From: Clostridia bacterium
GTDB taxonomy: Bacteria > Bacillota > Clostridia > Christensenellales > Aristaeellaceae
NCBI GenBank assembly: GCA_017521565.1
Contig: JAFXCE010000005.1
Span: 20,839-84,838, forward strand
Direction: 5' to 3'
DNA length: 64,000 nt
Below, in pieces: positions 41,222 to 50,193 of the stretch; the first letter of the stretch is position 1, and the number at the start of each line of letters is the position of its first letter. The notes below the pieces were generated by a model, which did no database searches, had not been told where the DNA came from, and was given only the letters and a program-made list of their open reading frames with translations. The position numbers and the translations under genes are program-made.

Positions 41222-42898
41222 ATGGCTTATCTGTCCGATATTGAAATCGCACAGGCGTGCGAAATGAAGAATATCCGCGAGATCGCGAAGACCGCGGGCG
41301 TGGATGAGAAGTATCTGGAGCTCTACGGCAATTACAAGGCCAAGATCGACTACAATCTGCTTGGCGAGGTGGACGCGAAGGACGGCAAGCTGATCCTCGT
41401 GACCGCGATTTCCCCGACGCCGGCGGGCGAGGGCAAGACCACCACGTCCGTGGGCCTTGCCGACGGCCTGCGCAAGATCGGCAAGAATGCAATCCTCGCG
41501 CTGCGCGAGCCGAGCCTTGGCCCGGTTTTTGGCGTGAAGGGCGGCGCGGCCGGCGGCGGCTATGCGCAGGTTGTCCCGATGGAGGACATCAACCTGCATT
41601 TTACCGGCGATTTCCACGCCATCGGCGCGGCGAATAACCTGCTCGCCGCGATGCTCGACAACCACATCCAGCAGGGCAACCAGCTGGGCATCGACGTCAA
41701 GAAGATCACCTGGAAGCGCTGCGTGGACATGAACGACCGCCAGCTGCGCAATGTCATCGACGGCCTGGGCGGCCGCATGCAGGGCGTGCCGCGCGAGGAC
41801 GGATTTGACATCACCGTGGCCTCCGAGGTCATGGCTGTGTTCTGCATGTCCTCCTCCATCACCGACCTCAAGGAGCGCCTTGCGCGCATCATCGTCGGCT
41901 ACACCTACGACGACAAGCCCGTCACCGCGGGCGACCTGAAGGCGGCCGGCGCGATGGCGGCGCTGCTCAAGGACGCCCTCAAGCCGAACCTCGTGCAGAC
42001 GCTGGAGGGCACCCCGGCGTTCATCCACGGCGGCCCGTTTGCCAACATCGCCCATGGCTGCAACTCCATCATGGCGACCCGCATGGCGATGCGGCTTGGC
42101 GATTACTGCGTGACCGAGGCCGGCTTCGGCGCGGATCTGGGCGCGGAGAAGTTCCTGGATATCAAGTGCCGCAAGGCGGGCCTGACGCCTGCTGCCGTCG
42201 TCGTCGTGGCGACCGTGCGCGCGCTCAAGCATCACGGCGGTGTGGCGAAGGCCGATCTGAACAACGAGAACCTTGAGGCGCTCGCCAAGGGTCTGCCGAA
42301 CCTCCTGCGCCATGTGTCCAACATCACCGAGACCTATCAGCTCCCGTGTGTGGTGGCGATCAACCGCTTCCCGATGGACACGGAGGCCGAGCTGGAGCTT
42401 GTGCGCGAGAAGTGCCGTGAGCTGGGCGTCAACGTAGCGCTTTCCGAGGTCTGGGGCAAGGGCGGCGACGGCGGCGTGGAGCTGGCCGAGGAGGTCGTGC
42501 GCCTGTGCGAATCTGCCGAGAACAACTTCCGCTTTGCCTATGAGCTTGAAACCAGCATCGAGAAGAAGCTCGAGGCGATCGTGAGGAACGTCTATCGCGG
42601 CGCGGCCGTCTCCCTGACGCCGAACGCCAAGAAGCAGGCCAAGCAGCTCGAGGAGCTGGGCTTTGGCGAATATCCCATCTGCATGGCCAAGACGCAGTAT
42701 TCCTTCTCCGACGACCAGAAGCTGCTGGGCGCGCCGGAAGGCTTCACCGTCACCGTGCGCAACCTGAAGGTCTCCGCCGGCGCGGGCTTTATCGTTGCGC
42801 TCACCGGCGACATCATGACCATGCCGGGCCTGCCGAAGGTGCCGGCGGCGGAGAAGATTGATGTCGACGAGACCGGCAGGATCACGGGCCTGTTCTAA
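41222..42898 (+). CDS. fhs: Formate-tetrahydrofolate ligase
   Basis: Makes 10-formyl-THF from formate, ATP and THF: one-carbon supply for purines. A 558-aa enzyme of normal length. It has the ATP motif [21 protein letters not shown] and [19 protein letters not shown] 41222 ([11 protein letters not shown]) has AAGGAGGAAAAG before it; the longer open frame upstream is the riboswitch. Controlled by ZTP as above. Confidence 0.97.
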   Translation: MAYLSDIEIAQACEMKNIREIAKTAGVDEKYLELYGNYKAKIDYNLLGEVDAKDGKLILVTAISPTPAGEGKTTTSVGLADGLRKIGKNAILALREPSLGPVFGVKGGAAGGGYAQVVPMEDINLHFTGDFHAIGAANNLLAAMLDNHIQQGNQLGIDVKKITWKRCVDMNDRQLRNVIDGLGGRMQGVPREDGFDITVASEVMAVFCMSSSITDLKERLARIIVGYTYDDKPVTAGDLKAAGAMAALLKDALKPNLVQTLEGTPAFIHGGPFANIAHGCNSIMATRMAMRLGDYCVTEAGFGADLGAEKFLDIKCRKAGLTPAAVVVVATVRALKHHGGVAKADLNNENLEALAKGLPNLLRHVSNITETYQLPCVVAINRFPMDTEAELELVREKCRELGVNVALSEVWGKGGDGGVELAEEVVRLCESAENNFRFAYELETSIEKKLEAIVRNVYRGAAVSLTPNAKKQAKQLEELGFGEYPICMAKTQYSFSDDQKLLGAPEGFTVTVRNLKVSAGAGFIVALTGDIMTMPGLPKVPAAEKIDVDETGRITGLF

Positions 42899-42917
42899 GC
42901 GGCGGAGGGAGAACGGT

Positions 42918-43020
42918 TTGGGGACGCTGTCCCCAAGCCCCTGCAAGGGATTTTATCCCTTGACTCTATTTCGCTTCGCGGCAGTTTGAAGATGCTGTGC
43001 ATAGGCGAACTGCGTTCGCC
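42918..43020. repeat. Cluster of small inverted repeats
   Basis: TTGGGGAC/GTCCCCAA (42918-42925, 42929-42936), AAGGGAT/ATCCCTT (42945-42951, 42955-42961) and GGCGAAC/GTTCGCC (43004-43010, 43014-43020). The first resembles the hairpin of the 8689/37804 repeats in layout (TTTG-G-A...TCC-CAAG) but with changed arms. No gene lies in this 180-bp gap. Confidence 0.6.
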
Positions 43021-43080
43021 GGAGAAATATGTAGGGGAGGGGCTCTGCTCCTCCCTTATTTCATAGATCGGAGGAATCCT

Positions 43081-43686
43081 ATGCTTCCTGAAGGATTTGT
43101 GTACATCAAGGATGTGATCCCGGCCGTTCGGGAGGATATCCGCTATGCCGGATACCACAATTTTGTCGGCTGTCCGGTGGATGGATACCTTGCGCCGAAA
43201 TCCATCTTGCAGGCCTGTGCGGCGCAGGCGCTGAAAAAGGCCGCGGAGGCGTTTGCCGAAATGGGATACGGCCTGCTGATTTACGACGCCTACAGGCCCC
43301 AGCGCGCGGTGGATCATTTTGTCCGCTGGGCAAAGGACGAAGGGGATATCAAGACGAAGGAGGAGTTCTATCCGGCGCTTGACAAGTCCGAGCTCTTCCC
43401 CAAGGGCTACATCGCCGCGTATTCCGGCCATTCCCGCGGGCTGACGGTCGACCTGACGCTGACGGACGGGGATGGAGAGGAAATCGACATGGGCGGCGAA
43501 TTTGATTGGTTCTCTAAGGTCTCTTCGCATGATTACGAGCATCTCACCCCGGCCCAGAAGCAGAACCGCGAGCTGCTCAGGAAGGGTATGCTTGAGGCGG
43601 GATTTAGCGACTATGTCGAGGAATGGTGGCATTACACGTTTAAATGCGATGCGCCGAAGATCTATTACGATTTTCCGATTGAATAA
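43081..43686 (+). CDS. D-alanyl-D-alanine dipeptidase (VanX/DdpX family)
   Basis: A 201-aa zinc dipeptidase. Ligands are His117 and Asp124 (S-G-H-S-R-G-L-T-V-D) and His184 (E-E-W-W-H-Y), with Glu181 as the catalytic base. R-P-Q-R-A-V is another family mark. The ATG at 43081 follows GGAGGAA. There are no vanH, vanA, vanR or vanS genes here, so this is a housekeeping or nutrient dipeptidase (D-Ala-D-Ala recycling), not a resistance locus. Confidence 0.9.
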   Translation: MLPEGFVYIKDVIPAVREDIRYAGYHNFVGCPVDGYLAPKSILQACAAQALKKAAEAFAEMGYGLLIYDAYRPQRAVDHFVRWAKDEGDIKTKEEFYPALDKSELFPKGYIAAYSGHSRGLTVDLTLTDGDGEEIDMGGEFDWFSKVSSHDYEHLTPAQKQNRELLRKGMLEAGFSDYVEEWWHYTFKCDAPKIYYDFPIE

Positions 43687-43690
43687 AACA

Positions 43691-43718
43691 CGGCCCGCTT
43701 CTGTTTGGAAGCGGGCCG
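43691..43718. terminator. Terminator between the VanX-like and LDH genes
   Basis: A perfect 11-bp CGGCCCGCTTC/GAAGCGGGCCG stem (43691-43701, 43708-43718). The minus-strand exit is TGTTTTATTC, the plus-strand exit is weaker. It separates convergent genes. Confidence 0.75.
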
Positions 43719-43738
43719 CCGTAATCTTCTTGGCATGC

Positions 43739-44782
43739 TCAGGAGGGGATGGGGCCTGCTGCGGCCGGATTCGTGTGCTGCGGCGGAAAGCCGCCCAGCC
43801 ATCCTTCGCGATGCACCTTTCCGGTTTCCATATCGATATCGTGGATGACGCTGCGCAGGTATTCGTCGCAGCCGCGCATGCCGCGCTCGCCGTCCTCGTC
43901 AAGCGGCAGGGTAAGGATTTTCTCAATGCCGTGCTCTCCGAGGATGCAGGGCAGGCTCATGGCGACGTTCCTGAGGCCGTATTCCCCGTCCGGGATGACG
44001 GAGAGCGGCAGGACGGACCGGCTGTTAAAGAGGATGGAAGAGACCACGCGGCATGCCGTCAGCGCGATGCCGGAGGACGTATAGCCCTTGAGCTCGATGA
44101 TATCAAGCCCGCTGGCCTTGACGTCTCGGATCATCTGCTCGCGATCGATGGGCTTTTCCAGATCAAACTGCTCTGTAAAGCGGTCATACGGAATGCCGGC
44201 GATGCTGACCGTGTTCCAGGGGATGAACGCCGTGCCGCCGTGCTCGCCGAGGACAAAGCCGGTTACGGACTTTGGATCGATGCGCAGCCGGTCGGCGAGC
44301 AGCTTGCAAAAGCGCGCAGTGTCCAGCAGCGTGCCGGTGGAAAAGCACTTTTCGCGCGGATAATCGTATTTCTTCACACAATAATAGGTCAGGACATCGA
44401 CGGGGTTGGTGACGTTGATGAGGATGGCATCCCGGGTATAGCGCGTAACGCCGTCCATCACGGAGGAAAGAACGGAAAGGTTGGTTTCAAGCAGCGCCAT
44501 GCGGTCGCCGGCTTCCCCGGGCTTGATCGACGGACCGGCGGTGTTGATGATGATTTGCGCATCGCGGCAGTCCTCGTAATCGCCCACGCGGATTGCGCAG
44601 CCTGCCGTATAGGAGAAGGCGAGCGTGTGGCTCGCGTCGAGCGCTTCGCCCAGCGCCTGCTCCCGGTCGAGGTTGATGAGCACGATTTCCTTGGCCAGAT
44701 TCATCCCGAGAAGGGAATTGAGGATCGCGCTGCCGACATGGCCCGCGCCGATGATGACGATTTTTCCGCGTTCCGCCGCCAT
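43739..44782 (-). CDS. Lactate/malate dehydrogenase-family L-2-hydroxyacid dehydrogenase
   Basis: A 347-aa NAD-dependent enzyme. It begins M-A-A-E-R-G-K-I-V-I-I-G-A-G-H-V-G-S, has N-V-T-N-P-V-D, G-T-L-L-D-T-A-R-F and G-E-H-G-G-T with the catalytic His. The substrate loop differs from classical L-LDH (N-T-A-G-P-S-I-K-P-G-E-A-G-D-R), so malate, 2-hydroxyisocaproate or another 2-hydroxyacid is possible. ATG 44782 follows GGAGGC; the frame stays open upstream only as antisense to asnA. About 30 residues longer than L-LDH, mostly a C-terminal tail (Q-H-T-N-P-A-A-A-G-P). Confidence 0.85.
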   Translation of the reverse strand: MAAERGKIVIIGAGHVGSAILNSLLGMNLAKEIVLINLDREQALGEALDASHTLAFSYTAGCAIRVGDYEDCRDAQIIINTAGPSIKPGEAGDRMALLETNLSVLSSVMDGVTRYTRDAILINVTNPVDVLTYYCVKKYDYPREKCFSTGTLLDTARFCKLLADRLRIDPKSVTGFVLGEHGGTAFIPWNTVSIAGIPYDRFTEQFDLEKPIDREQMIRDVKASGLDIIELKGYTSSGIALTACRVVSSILFNSRSVLPLSVIPDGEYGLRNVAMSLPCILGEHGIEKILTLPLDEDGERGMRGCDEYLRSVIHDIDMETGKVHREGWLGGFPPQHTNPAAAGPIPS

Positions 44783-44859
44783 AATGAATGCCTCCGTTGC
44801 TGTTTTTGCGTAGTATGGGCACTTTGGCGCGTGAAATTTCCGCCGTACAGAAAAAAGTG

Positions 44860-44888
44860 TTGGCAATTTTTGCGATGCGCGGTATACT
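44860..44888 (+). promoter_or_regulatory. Promoter of asnA
   Basis: TTGGCA (44860-44865), 17 bp, TATACT (44883-44888). The leader is short (about 40 nt) with no T-box. Confidence 0.75.
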
Positions 44889-44932
44889 GTTAGGCATACT
44901 TTGACTTGAAACGAGAAGGAGGAGAGAACACA

Positions 44933-45946
44933 GTGGGTTCTTCTTTCATTCCGCAGGGATATCAGCCGCATCTTTCCCTTTATCAGACGCAGAGCGCGAT
45001 CAGCCTGATTAAGCGTGTGTTTCAGGATTCTCTGGCGCGTACGCTGAACCTCAAGCGCGTATCCGCGCCGCTGTTCGTCGAGCCGACCTCCGGCCTTAAC
45101 GACGACCTCAACGGCGTCGAGCGTCCGGTTCGCTTTGATGTGCCCTGCGCCGGGGCGGACGCCGAGGTCGTGCATTCGCTGGCGAAGTGGAAGCGCATGG
45201 CGCTCTACCGCTACGACATCCATCCGGGCAAGGGCATCTATACCGATATGAACGCTATCCGCCGCGATGAGAGCCTTGATAATCTGCACTCGATCTACGT
45301 CGACCAGTGGGACTGGGAGAAGGTGATCACCGAGGAGGGCAGAACGATTTATACGCTGCACGAAGCGGTGCGCAACATTGTAAACAGCATCTGCGACACG
45401 CAGCTGACCGTGCGCGGCAAGTATCCGCAGCTGTGCGATACCCCGCTTCTGAACCGCAACGTGACCTTTGTCACCGCACAGGAGCTTGAATACCTGTATC
45501 CGGACCTGACGGGCAAGGAGAGGGAGAACATCATCGCCAAAAAGCATGGCACGGTGTTCATTCAGGGCATCGGCGGCGTGATGGAGAGCGGAAAGCGGCA
45601 CGATGGGCGCGCGCCGGACTATGACGACTGGGAGATGAACGGCGACATCCTCTTCTGGCATCCGGTGCTTGAGTGCGCGATGGAGATCTCCTCCATGGGC
45701 ATCCGCGTCAGCCCGGAAAGCCTGGATCGCCAGCTGACGATCGCCGGCTGCAACGAACGCCGCGATCTTCCGTTCCACAAGATGCTGCTGGCGGGCGAGC
45801 TGCCGCTGACGATGGGCGGCGGCATCGGCCAGAGCCGCCTGTGCATGCTCCTGCTGGGCAAGGCGCATATCGGCGAGGTGCAGTCCTCCATCTGGGACGA
45901 GGAGACGCACCGCGTCTTCCGCGAGGCGGGCATTACGCTTCTTTGA
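44933..45946 (+). CDS. asnA: Aspartate-ammonia ligase (AsnA type)
   Basis: Makes asparagine from aspartate and ammonia. The GTG start at 44933 (M-G-S-S-F-I-P-Q-G) is chosen because AAGGAGGAGA is just ahead; the ATG at 44906 has none. The 337-aa length fits. Family pieces are V-V-H-S-L-A-K-W-K-R, H-S-I-Y-V-D-Q-W-D-W-E, and G-G-G-I-G-Q-S-R near the end, in the class II tRNA-synthetase-like fold. Confidence 0.95.
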   Translation: MGSSFIPQGYQPHLSLYQTQSAISLIKRVFQDSLARTLNLKRVSAPLFVEPTSGLNDDLNGVERPVRFDVPCAGADAEVVHSLAKWKRMALYRYDIHPGKGIYTDMNAIRRDESLDNLHSIYVDQWDWEKVITEEGRTIYTLHEAVRNIVNSICDTQLTVRGKYPQLCDTPLLNRNVTFVTAQELEYLYPDLTGKERENIIAKKHGTVFIQGIGGVMESGKRHDGRAPDYDDWEMNGDILFWHPVLECAMEISSMGIRVSPESLDRQLTIAGCNERRDLPFHKMLLAGELPLTMGGGIGQSRLCMLLLGKAHIGEVQSSIWDEETHRVFREAGITLL

Positions 45947-46013
45947 TTCTGCATAGCGCACAGAAGGATCTGACGAACAGAAGCCTGCAGATGACTGTAT
46001 CATCGGAATTATG

Positions 46014-46042
46014 AAAGACAGACGAATCAGTCTGTCTTTTTT
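46014..46042 (+). terminator. Terminator after asnA
   Basis: A 10-bp stem AAAGACAGAC/GTCTGTCTTT (46014-46023, 46030-46039), T run. Confidence 0.9.
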
Positions 46043-46066
46043 GATTTGGCTTAAAATGCTGGAAAT

Positions 46067-46162
46067 GTTTAGCGGTGCTAAACTGGCGTTTTTCGATCAT
46101 CAAACTTTTTGTTGACATGAGAGATAACCTATCATATAATCAGGCTACTAATCAGACTGATT
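46067..46162 (+). promoter_or_regulatory. Promoter and candidate operators of the pot operon
   Basis: A perfect promoter: TTGACA (46112-46117), 17 bp, TATAAT (46135-46140). Upstream is a 17-bp palindrome GTTTAGC-GGT-GCTAAAC (46067-46083). Downstream of the -10 is AATCAG-A-CTGATT (46150-46162), with one more half-site at 46138-46143. The last overlaps the start point, as an operator would. Confidence 0.75.
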
Positions 46163-46185
46163 GACAGGATTGGATGGATGAAGCG

Positions 46186-47274
46186 ATGTCTGAGGTACTG
46201 CTTTCACTTAAACATATTTCCAAAAACTTCGGAGAGGGCGACGTTTTGTCCGATGTGTCACTTGATGTGAAGCGCGGAGAATTTGTCACCCTGCTGGGCG
46301 CTTCCGGCTGCGGAAAGACGACGACGCTGCGCATCGTTGCCGGCTTGGAGACGCCGGATACCGGCGAGGTCATCCTGAATGGGCAGGACATGACCAGTCT
46401 GCCGCCTGAAAGCCGCCCGGTGAATACTGTATTCCAGAGCTATGCGCTCTTCCCGCATATGAACGTGGAAAAGAACGTGGCCTATGGCCTGAAGGTGCGC
46501 GGAGCGGACAAAAAGACCATCGCCGCGCGCGTAAAAGAGATGCTTGAACTGGTGCAGATGAGCGATTATGCGGGGCGCATGCCGGCGCAGCTTTCCGGCG
46601 GACAGCGCCAGCGCATCGCCATTGCCCGCGCGCTTGCGCCGCAGCCTCAGCTGCTGCTGCTGGATGAGCCGCTGGGCGCGCTGGATCTGCAGCTGCGCCG
46701 TCAGATGCAGATTGAGCTCAAGCGCCTGCAGAAGAAGCTGGGCATTACGTTCATCTACATCACGCATGATCAGGAAGAAGCGATCAACATGTCCGACCGC
46801 ATTGCGGTCATGAAGGGCGGAAAATTCGAGCAGCTGGGCACGCCGGAGGAGATTTATGACCGGCCGGCCACGCGCTATGTCGCGCAGTTCATCGGCCGCT
46901 CGACGATCCTGACGGGCAAGGTCAAGCATACCAACGGCTTCAGCGCCGTGATTGAAACCGGGAACGGAAGCTTTACCGTGGACAGCGCGCATGCGAAGCT
47001 GACCGAGGGGGAGATGTGCGACCTGTGCGTGCGCACGGAGCGCATGCGCGCAAGCAAAACGCCGGTCGAGGGTTTCAGCCTTCCGGCGACGGTGCGCGAG
47101 GCGCGCTATGCCGGCGGCAGCGTGCTGACGTATGTGACCCTTCGCGACGGCACGGAGGTCGTGGCGGAGGGCGTAGAGCGCATGGCCGACGCCCCGAATC
47201 CCGGCGATACGGTGTATATGCATTGGAATCCGGCGCAGGCAGCGGTCATTGGGGGTGCGTCCTATGGCGCATAA
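46186..47274 (+). CDS. potA: Spermidine/putrescine ABC transporter ATPase
   Basis: The ATPase of the polyamine importer. 362 aa from M-S-E-V-L-L (an ATG at 46174 would add four residues). Walker A G-A-S-G-C-G-K-T-T, signature L-S-G-G-Q-R-Q-R, Walker B L-L-L-D-E-P-L-G-A, then a C-terminal TOBE domain (from about 260). The P-E-S-R-P-V-N-T-V-F-Q-S-Y-A-L-F-P-H-M-N stretch is typical of PotA. First gene of potABCD; 11-bp overlap with potB. Confidence 0.95.
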   Translation: MSEVLLSLKHISKNFGEGDVLSDVSLDVKRGEFVTLLGASGCGKTTTLRIVAGLETPDTGEVILNGQDMTSLPPESRPVNTVFQSYALFPHMNVEKNVAYGLKVRGADKKTIAARVKEMLELVQMSDYAGRMPAQLSGGQRQRIAIARALAPQPQLLLLDEPLGALDLQLRRQMQIELKRLQKKLGITFIYITHDQEEAINMSDRIAVMKGGKFEQLGTPEEIYDRPATRYVAQFIGRSTILTGKVKHTNGFSAVIETGNGSFTVDSAHAKLTEGEMCDLCVRTERMRASKTPVEGFSLPATVREARYAGGSVLTYVTLRDGTEVVAEGVERMADAPNPGDTVYMHWNPAQAAVIGGASYGA

Positions 47275-48130
47275 GAGCGCGCTTCGCGCGGCGGATACCC
47301 GCCGCAATGCGCTGTTTGTCCTGCCGATGACGCTGTTTGCCGTGGTGCTGGTGGCGCTGCCGCTGATCTATGTGCTGGGCACGTCGCTGGTTCAAAGCGG
47401 ACAGGATTTTTCCTTCGGTGCGACGTTCACGCTTCAGAATTACAAAAGCCTGCTTCGCACGGACTATCTGATGGTCTTTTTCAACAGCCTCAAGCTCGCG
47501 TTCCTGACGACGCTGGTCTCCTTCATCATTGGCTATCCCTTCGGCTACTGCATGGCGCGCGCCGGAAGGCGCTGGAAGGCGCTGCTGATGATGCTGGTCA
47601 TCATCCCGTTCTGGACGAGCGCGCTGGTGCGTATATACGGCTGGAAGATCCTGCTGCAGGGCAGCGGGCCGGTGAACGGTGTACTGAAGAGTCTCGGCCT
47701 GATTGAAAAGAACATCAAGTTTCTGGGCTCCTACGGCTCCGTGCTGCTGGCGATGGTCTACTGCATGATCTCGTTCATGATCCTTCCGTGTCACAGCGCG
47801 GTGGATAAGATGGACTTTACGCTGGTGGAGGCGGCGCGCGATCTGGGCAGCAAGCCCTGGAAGGCATTTCTGGATGTTACGCTGCCGCTGACGATGCCGG
47901 GCATCCTTGCCGGCTGCGTGCTGGTGTTTGTGCCCAGCGTCGGTATCTTCTATCTGTCGGATATCATGGGCGGCGGTCTGGTGCTGGTGGGCAATCTGAT
48001 CCGCGATCAGCTGCTGAAGGTTCGCGACTGGAACACCGGCTCGGCGATGTCGATGGTGCTGATCGTGCTCACGGCGGGCATCTACCTCGTCTACCGCAAG
48101 AGCGGCGGCGATGATCTGGGGGTGTTCTGA
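47264..48130 (+). CDS. potB: Spermidine/putrescine ABC permease
   Basis: A 288-aa inner-membrane permease with six segments. The EAA loop E-A-A-R-D-L-G-S contacts PotA. It starts at the ATG at 47264 inside the end of potA, with GGGGGTG upstream. The Y-G-W-K-I-L-L-Q-G-S-G family stretch is present. It is followed without a gap by potC. Confidence 0.93.
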   Translation: MAHKSALRAADTRRNALFVLPMTLFAVVLVALPLIYVLGTSLVQSGQDFSFGATFTLQNYKSLLRTDYLMVFFNSLKLAFLTTLVSFIIGYPFGYCMARAGRRWKALLMMLVIIPFWTSALVRIYGWKILLQGSGPVNGVLKSLGLIEKNIKFLGSYGSVLLAMVYCMISFMILPCHSAVDKMDFTLVEAARDLGSKPWKAFLDVTLPLTMPGILAGCVLVFVPSVGIFYLSDIMGGGLVLVGNLIRDQLLKVRDWNTGSAMSMVLIVLTAGIYLVYRKSGGDDLGVF

Positions 48131-48943
48131 GTGGCGAACAAAAGAAGAAAAAAGCGCAAGATCTTTTCCCCGATCTACCTGACGCTCGTGCTGATCATCC
48201 TCTACCTGCCGATTCTGATGGTGGTCATCTACTCGTTTAATTCCGGCAGAACCATCGCTGCGTGGCAGGGCTTTACGACCAACTGGTATACGAGGCTCTT
48301 CAACAACGCGCTGATGGCGGATGCACTGAAAAACTCGCTGATTCTCGCGGGCCTGTCCGCGGGCTTTGCCGGCGTGATCGGCACGCTCGGCGCGATTGGT
48401 CTGGCAAATGGCCACCTCAAGGGCGGCAGTTTCATCGAATCGCTGGCGACGCTGCCGATGATGATCCCCGAGCTGGTGCTTGGTATGGCGTATCTGGCGG
48501 TGTTCACGGCGGTGGGCGTGAAGCTCGGCATGGCCGCGCTGGTGCTTACGCATACGACGTTCTGTGTGCCGTATGTGTTCATCAACGTCAAGTCCCGTCT
48601 GGTCGGCATGGATCCGGCGATCGAAGAAGCCGCACGCGATCTGGGCGCAAGCCCCCTGCGTGTGCTGCGCGATATCACGATTCCGCTGATCATGCCTGCG
48701 GTCATCTCCGGCATGATGCTGGCGGTGGCGATGTCCATTGACGACGTGGTTATCTCGTTCTTTGTCACCAGCGCGGAGACGACGACCCTCCCGCTCAAGG
48801 TCTATACAGGCCTGCGCTCGGGCGGCACGCCGGAGATCAACGCGCTCTCTACGCTGATGCTTGCGGCCATTTTTGTGATCGTGGGCCTTTCCCAGCTGCT
48901 GCGCGCGCGCAGCGATAAAAAGCTATACGCATCGAAGCAGTGA
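48131..48943 (+). CDS. potC: Spermidine/putrescine ABC permease
   Basis: A 270-aa permease with GTG start, directly after the potB stop. It has an EAA loop (E-E-A-A-R-D-L-G-A-S) and the M-S-I-D-D-V-V-I-S-F-F stretch typical of PotC. The N-terminus is very basic (K-R-R-K-K-R-K). Forms a heterodimer with PotB. Confidence 0.94.
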   Translation: MANKRRKKRKIFSPIYLTLVLIILYLPILMVVIYSFNSGRTIAAWQGFTTNWYTRLFNNALMADALKNSLILAGLSAGFAGVIGTLGAIGLANGHLKGGSFIESLATLPMMIPELVLGMAYLAVFTAVGVKLGMAALVLTHTTFCVPYVFINVKSRLVGMDPAIEEAARDLGASPLRVLRDITIPLIMPAVISGMMLAVAMSIDDVVISFFVTSAETTTLPLKVYTGLRSGGTPEINALSTLMLAAIFVIVGLSQLLRARSDKKLYASKQ

Positions 48944-48992
48944 AAGCTGCCAGATGACAAATAGAAAATTCCCCCACAAGGAGGACGACAAC

Positions 48993-50048
48993 ATGAAGAA
49001 GATTTTCGCCCTGATGCTGGCGCTTGTGATGATGAGCGCCTGCGCTGTCGCCGAGACCGTGAACCAGAAGGATGAAGCTGTGCTCAACATCTTCACCTGG
49101 GAAGGCTACATCGACTATTCGACGGTCATCCAGCCCTTTGAGCAGGAGACCGGCATCAAGGTCAACTATGCGACCTTCGCCAGCAACGAAGAGATGTTTG
49201 AGAAGCTGTCCGCCGTGAACGGCGGCGACTACGACATCATCCTCGCCAGCGACTATATCCTCAATACCACCCGCGAGGCGGGCCTGATGCAGAAGTTCGA
49301 TGCGTCCATCGTGACGAACTACGGCAACCTCAACCCGGATTTCACCGGCAAGTTCTTCGATCCGACCAACGAGTACGTCGTGCCCTACGTCAGCGGCATT
49401 CCGCTGATCGTGTATGATCCGGCCGTGGTGGAAAAGGAGATCAAGGGCTTTAACGATCTGTGGGATCCGTCCCTTGCCGATACGCTGGGCCTCATCGACG
49501 ACGCCCGCGTAACCCTCGGCATGGTGCTGCTGTCCATGGGCCAGAGCATGAATACCACCGACGAGGCGGTTCTTGCCGAGGCGGCTGCGAAGCTGGAGAG
49601 CCTCAAGGAGAACATCCACGTGCTGGAGTATGAGAACCTGCACAACTATCTCGTTTCCGGCGATATCGGCGTGGCGTATACCTTCACCCCGTTCGTTGGC
49701 CTCGCGCTGGACGCCAACCCGGATCTGAAGGTCGTCTGGCCGGAGGAAGGCCTGGGCTTTGGTATCGACGGCTGCTTCATTCCGGCGAATGCGCCGCACG
49801 CCAAGAATGCGAACATGTTCCTTGAGTTCCTGCTCCGTCCGGAGATCGCAGCGGTCTGCGCCGAGTGGCAGTACTACTGCAGCCCGAACGCGGCTGCGCT
49901 GGAGGTCATCGGCGACTGGTTCAAGGCGCGTCCGGAATTCATGGGCCTGTATGAGCGCATGGACGACGCGGAGTTTGTGCTGAATCTGCCGGTAGAGGAC
50001 GAGCAGAAGTTCCAGGACATCTGGACCACCTTCAAGCTCGGTCTGTAA
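48993..50048 (+). CDS. potD: Polyamine ABC substrate-binding protein
   Basis: A 351-aa extracellular solute-binding protein. The signal peptide ends M-M-S-A-C-A, a lipobox-like sequence that would anchor it as lipoprotein. Conserved features are T-W-E-G-Y-I-D near the N-terminus, S-D-Y-I-L and G-S-M/G-L-G-F-type ligand contacts. AAGGAGGA precedes the ATG. It follows potC by 49 bp and closes the operon. Confidence 0.94.
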   Translation: MKKIFALMLALVMMSACAVAETVNQKDEAVLNIFTWEGYIDYSTVIQPFEQETGIKVNYATFASNEEMFEKLSAVNGGDYDIILASDYILNTTREAGLMQKFDASIVTNYGNLNPDFTGKFFDPTNEYVVPYVSGIPLIVYDPAVVEKEIKGFNDLWDPSLADTLGLIDDARVTLGMVLLSMGQSMNTTDEAVLAEAAAKLESLKENIHVLEYENLHNYLVSGDIGVAYTFTPFVGLALDANPDLKVVWPEEGLGFGIDGCFIPANAPHAKNANMFLEFLLRPEIAAVCAEWQYYCSPNAAALEVIGDWFKARPEFMGLYERMDDAEFVLNLPVEDEQKFQDIWTTFKLGL

Positions 50049-50079
50049 GAAGGCACGAAGAAAACAGAGGAACCCATAC

Positions 50080-50144
50080 GAGCGCCGCTTTTATGCGGCG
50101 CTCTTCAAATAAAGTCCGCGAAAGATTGCGGATTTTATTTGAAG
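50080..50144 (+). terminator. Double hairpin after potD
   Basis: First stem GAGCGCCGC/GCGGCGCTC (50080-50088, 50095-50103). A second, 17-bp stem with one G-U pair follows (50103-50119, 50128-50144). The first ends in T-poor sequence, so the pair probably acts together. Confidence 0.7.
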
Positions 50145-50193
50145 AACACGCGTACGGAATGATGCTTATGATATACCAAAGGGATGTGAGATC

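Noticed and set aside
43081..43686. Vancomycin resistance (vanX)
   Set aside because: No vanH, vanA or vanRS nearby; a lone VanX/DdpX-type dipeptidase is common in gut bacteria.
44783..46003. Upstream extension of the dehydrogenase frame
   Set aside because: The frame stays open because it is antisense to asnA; GGAGGC places the start at 44782.
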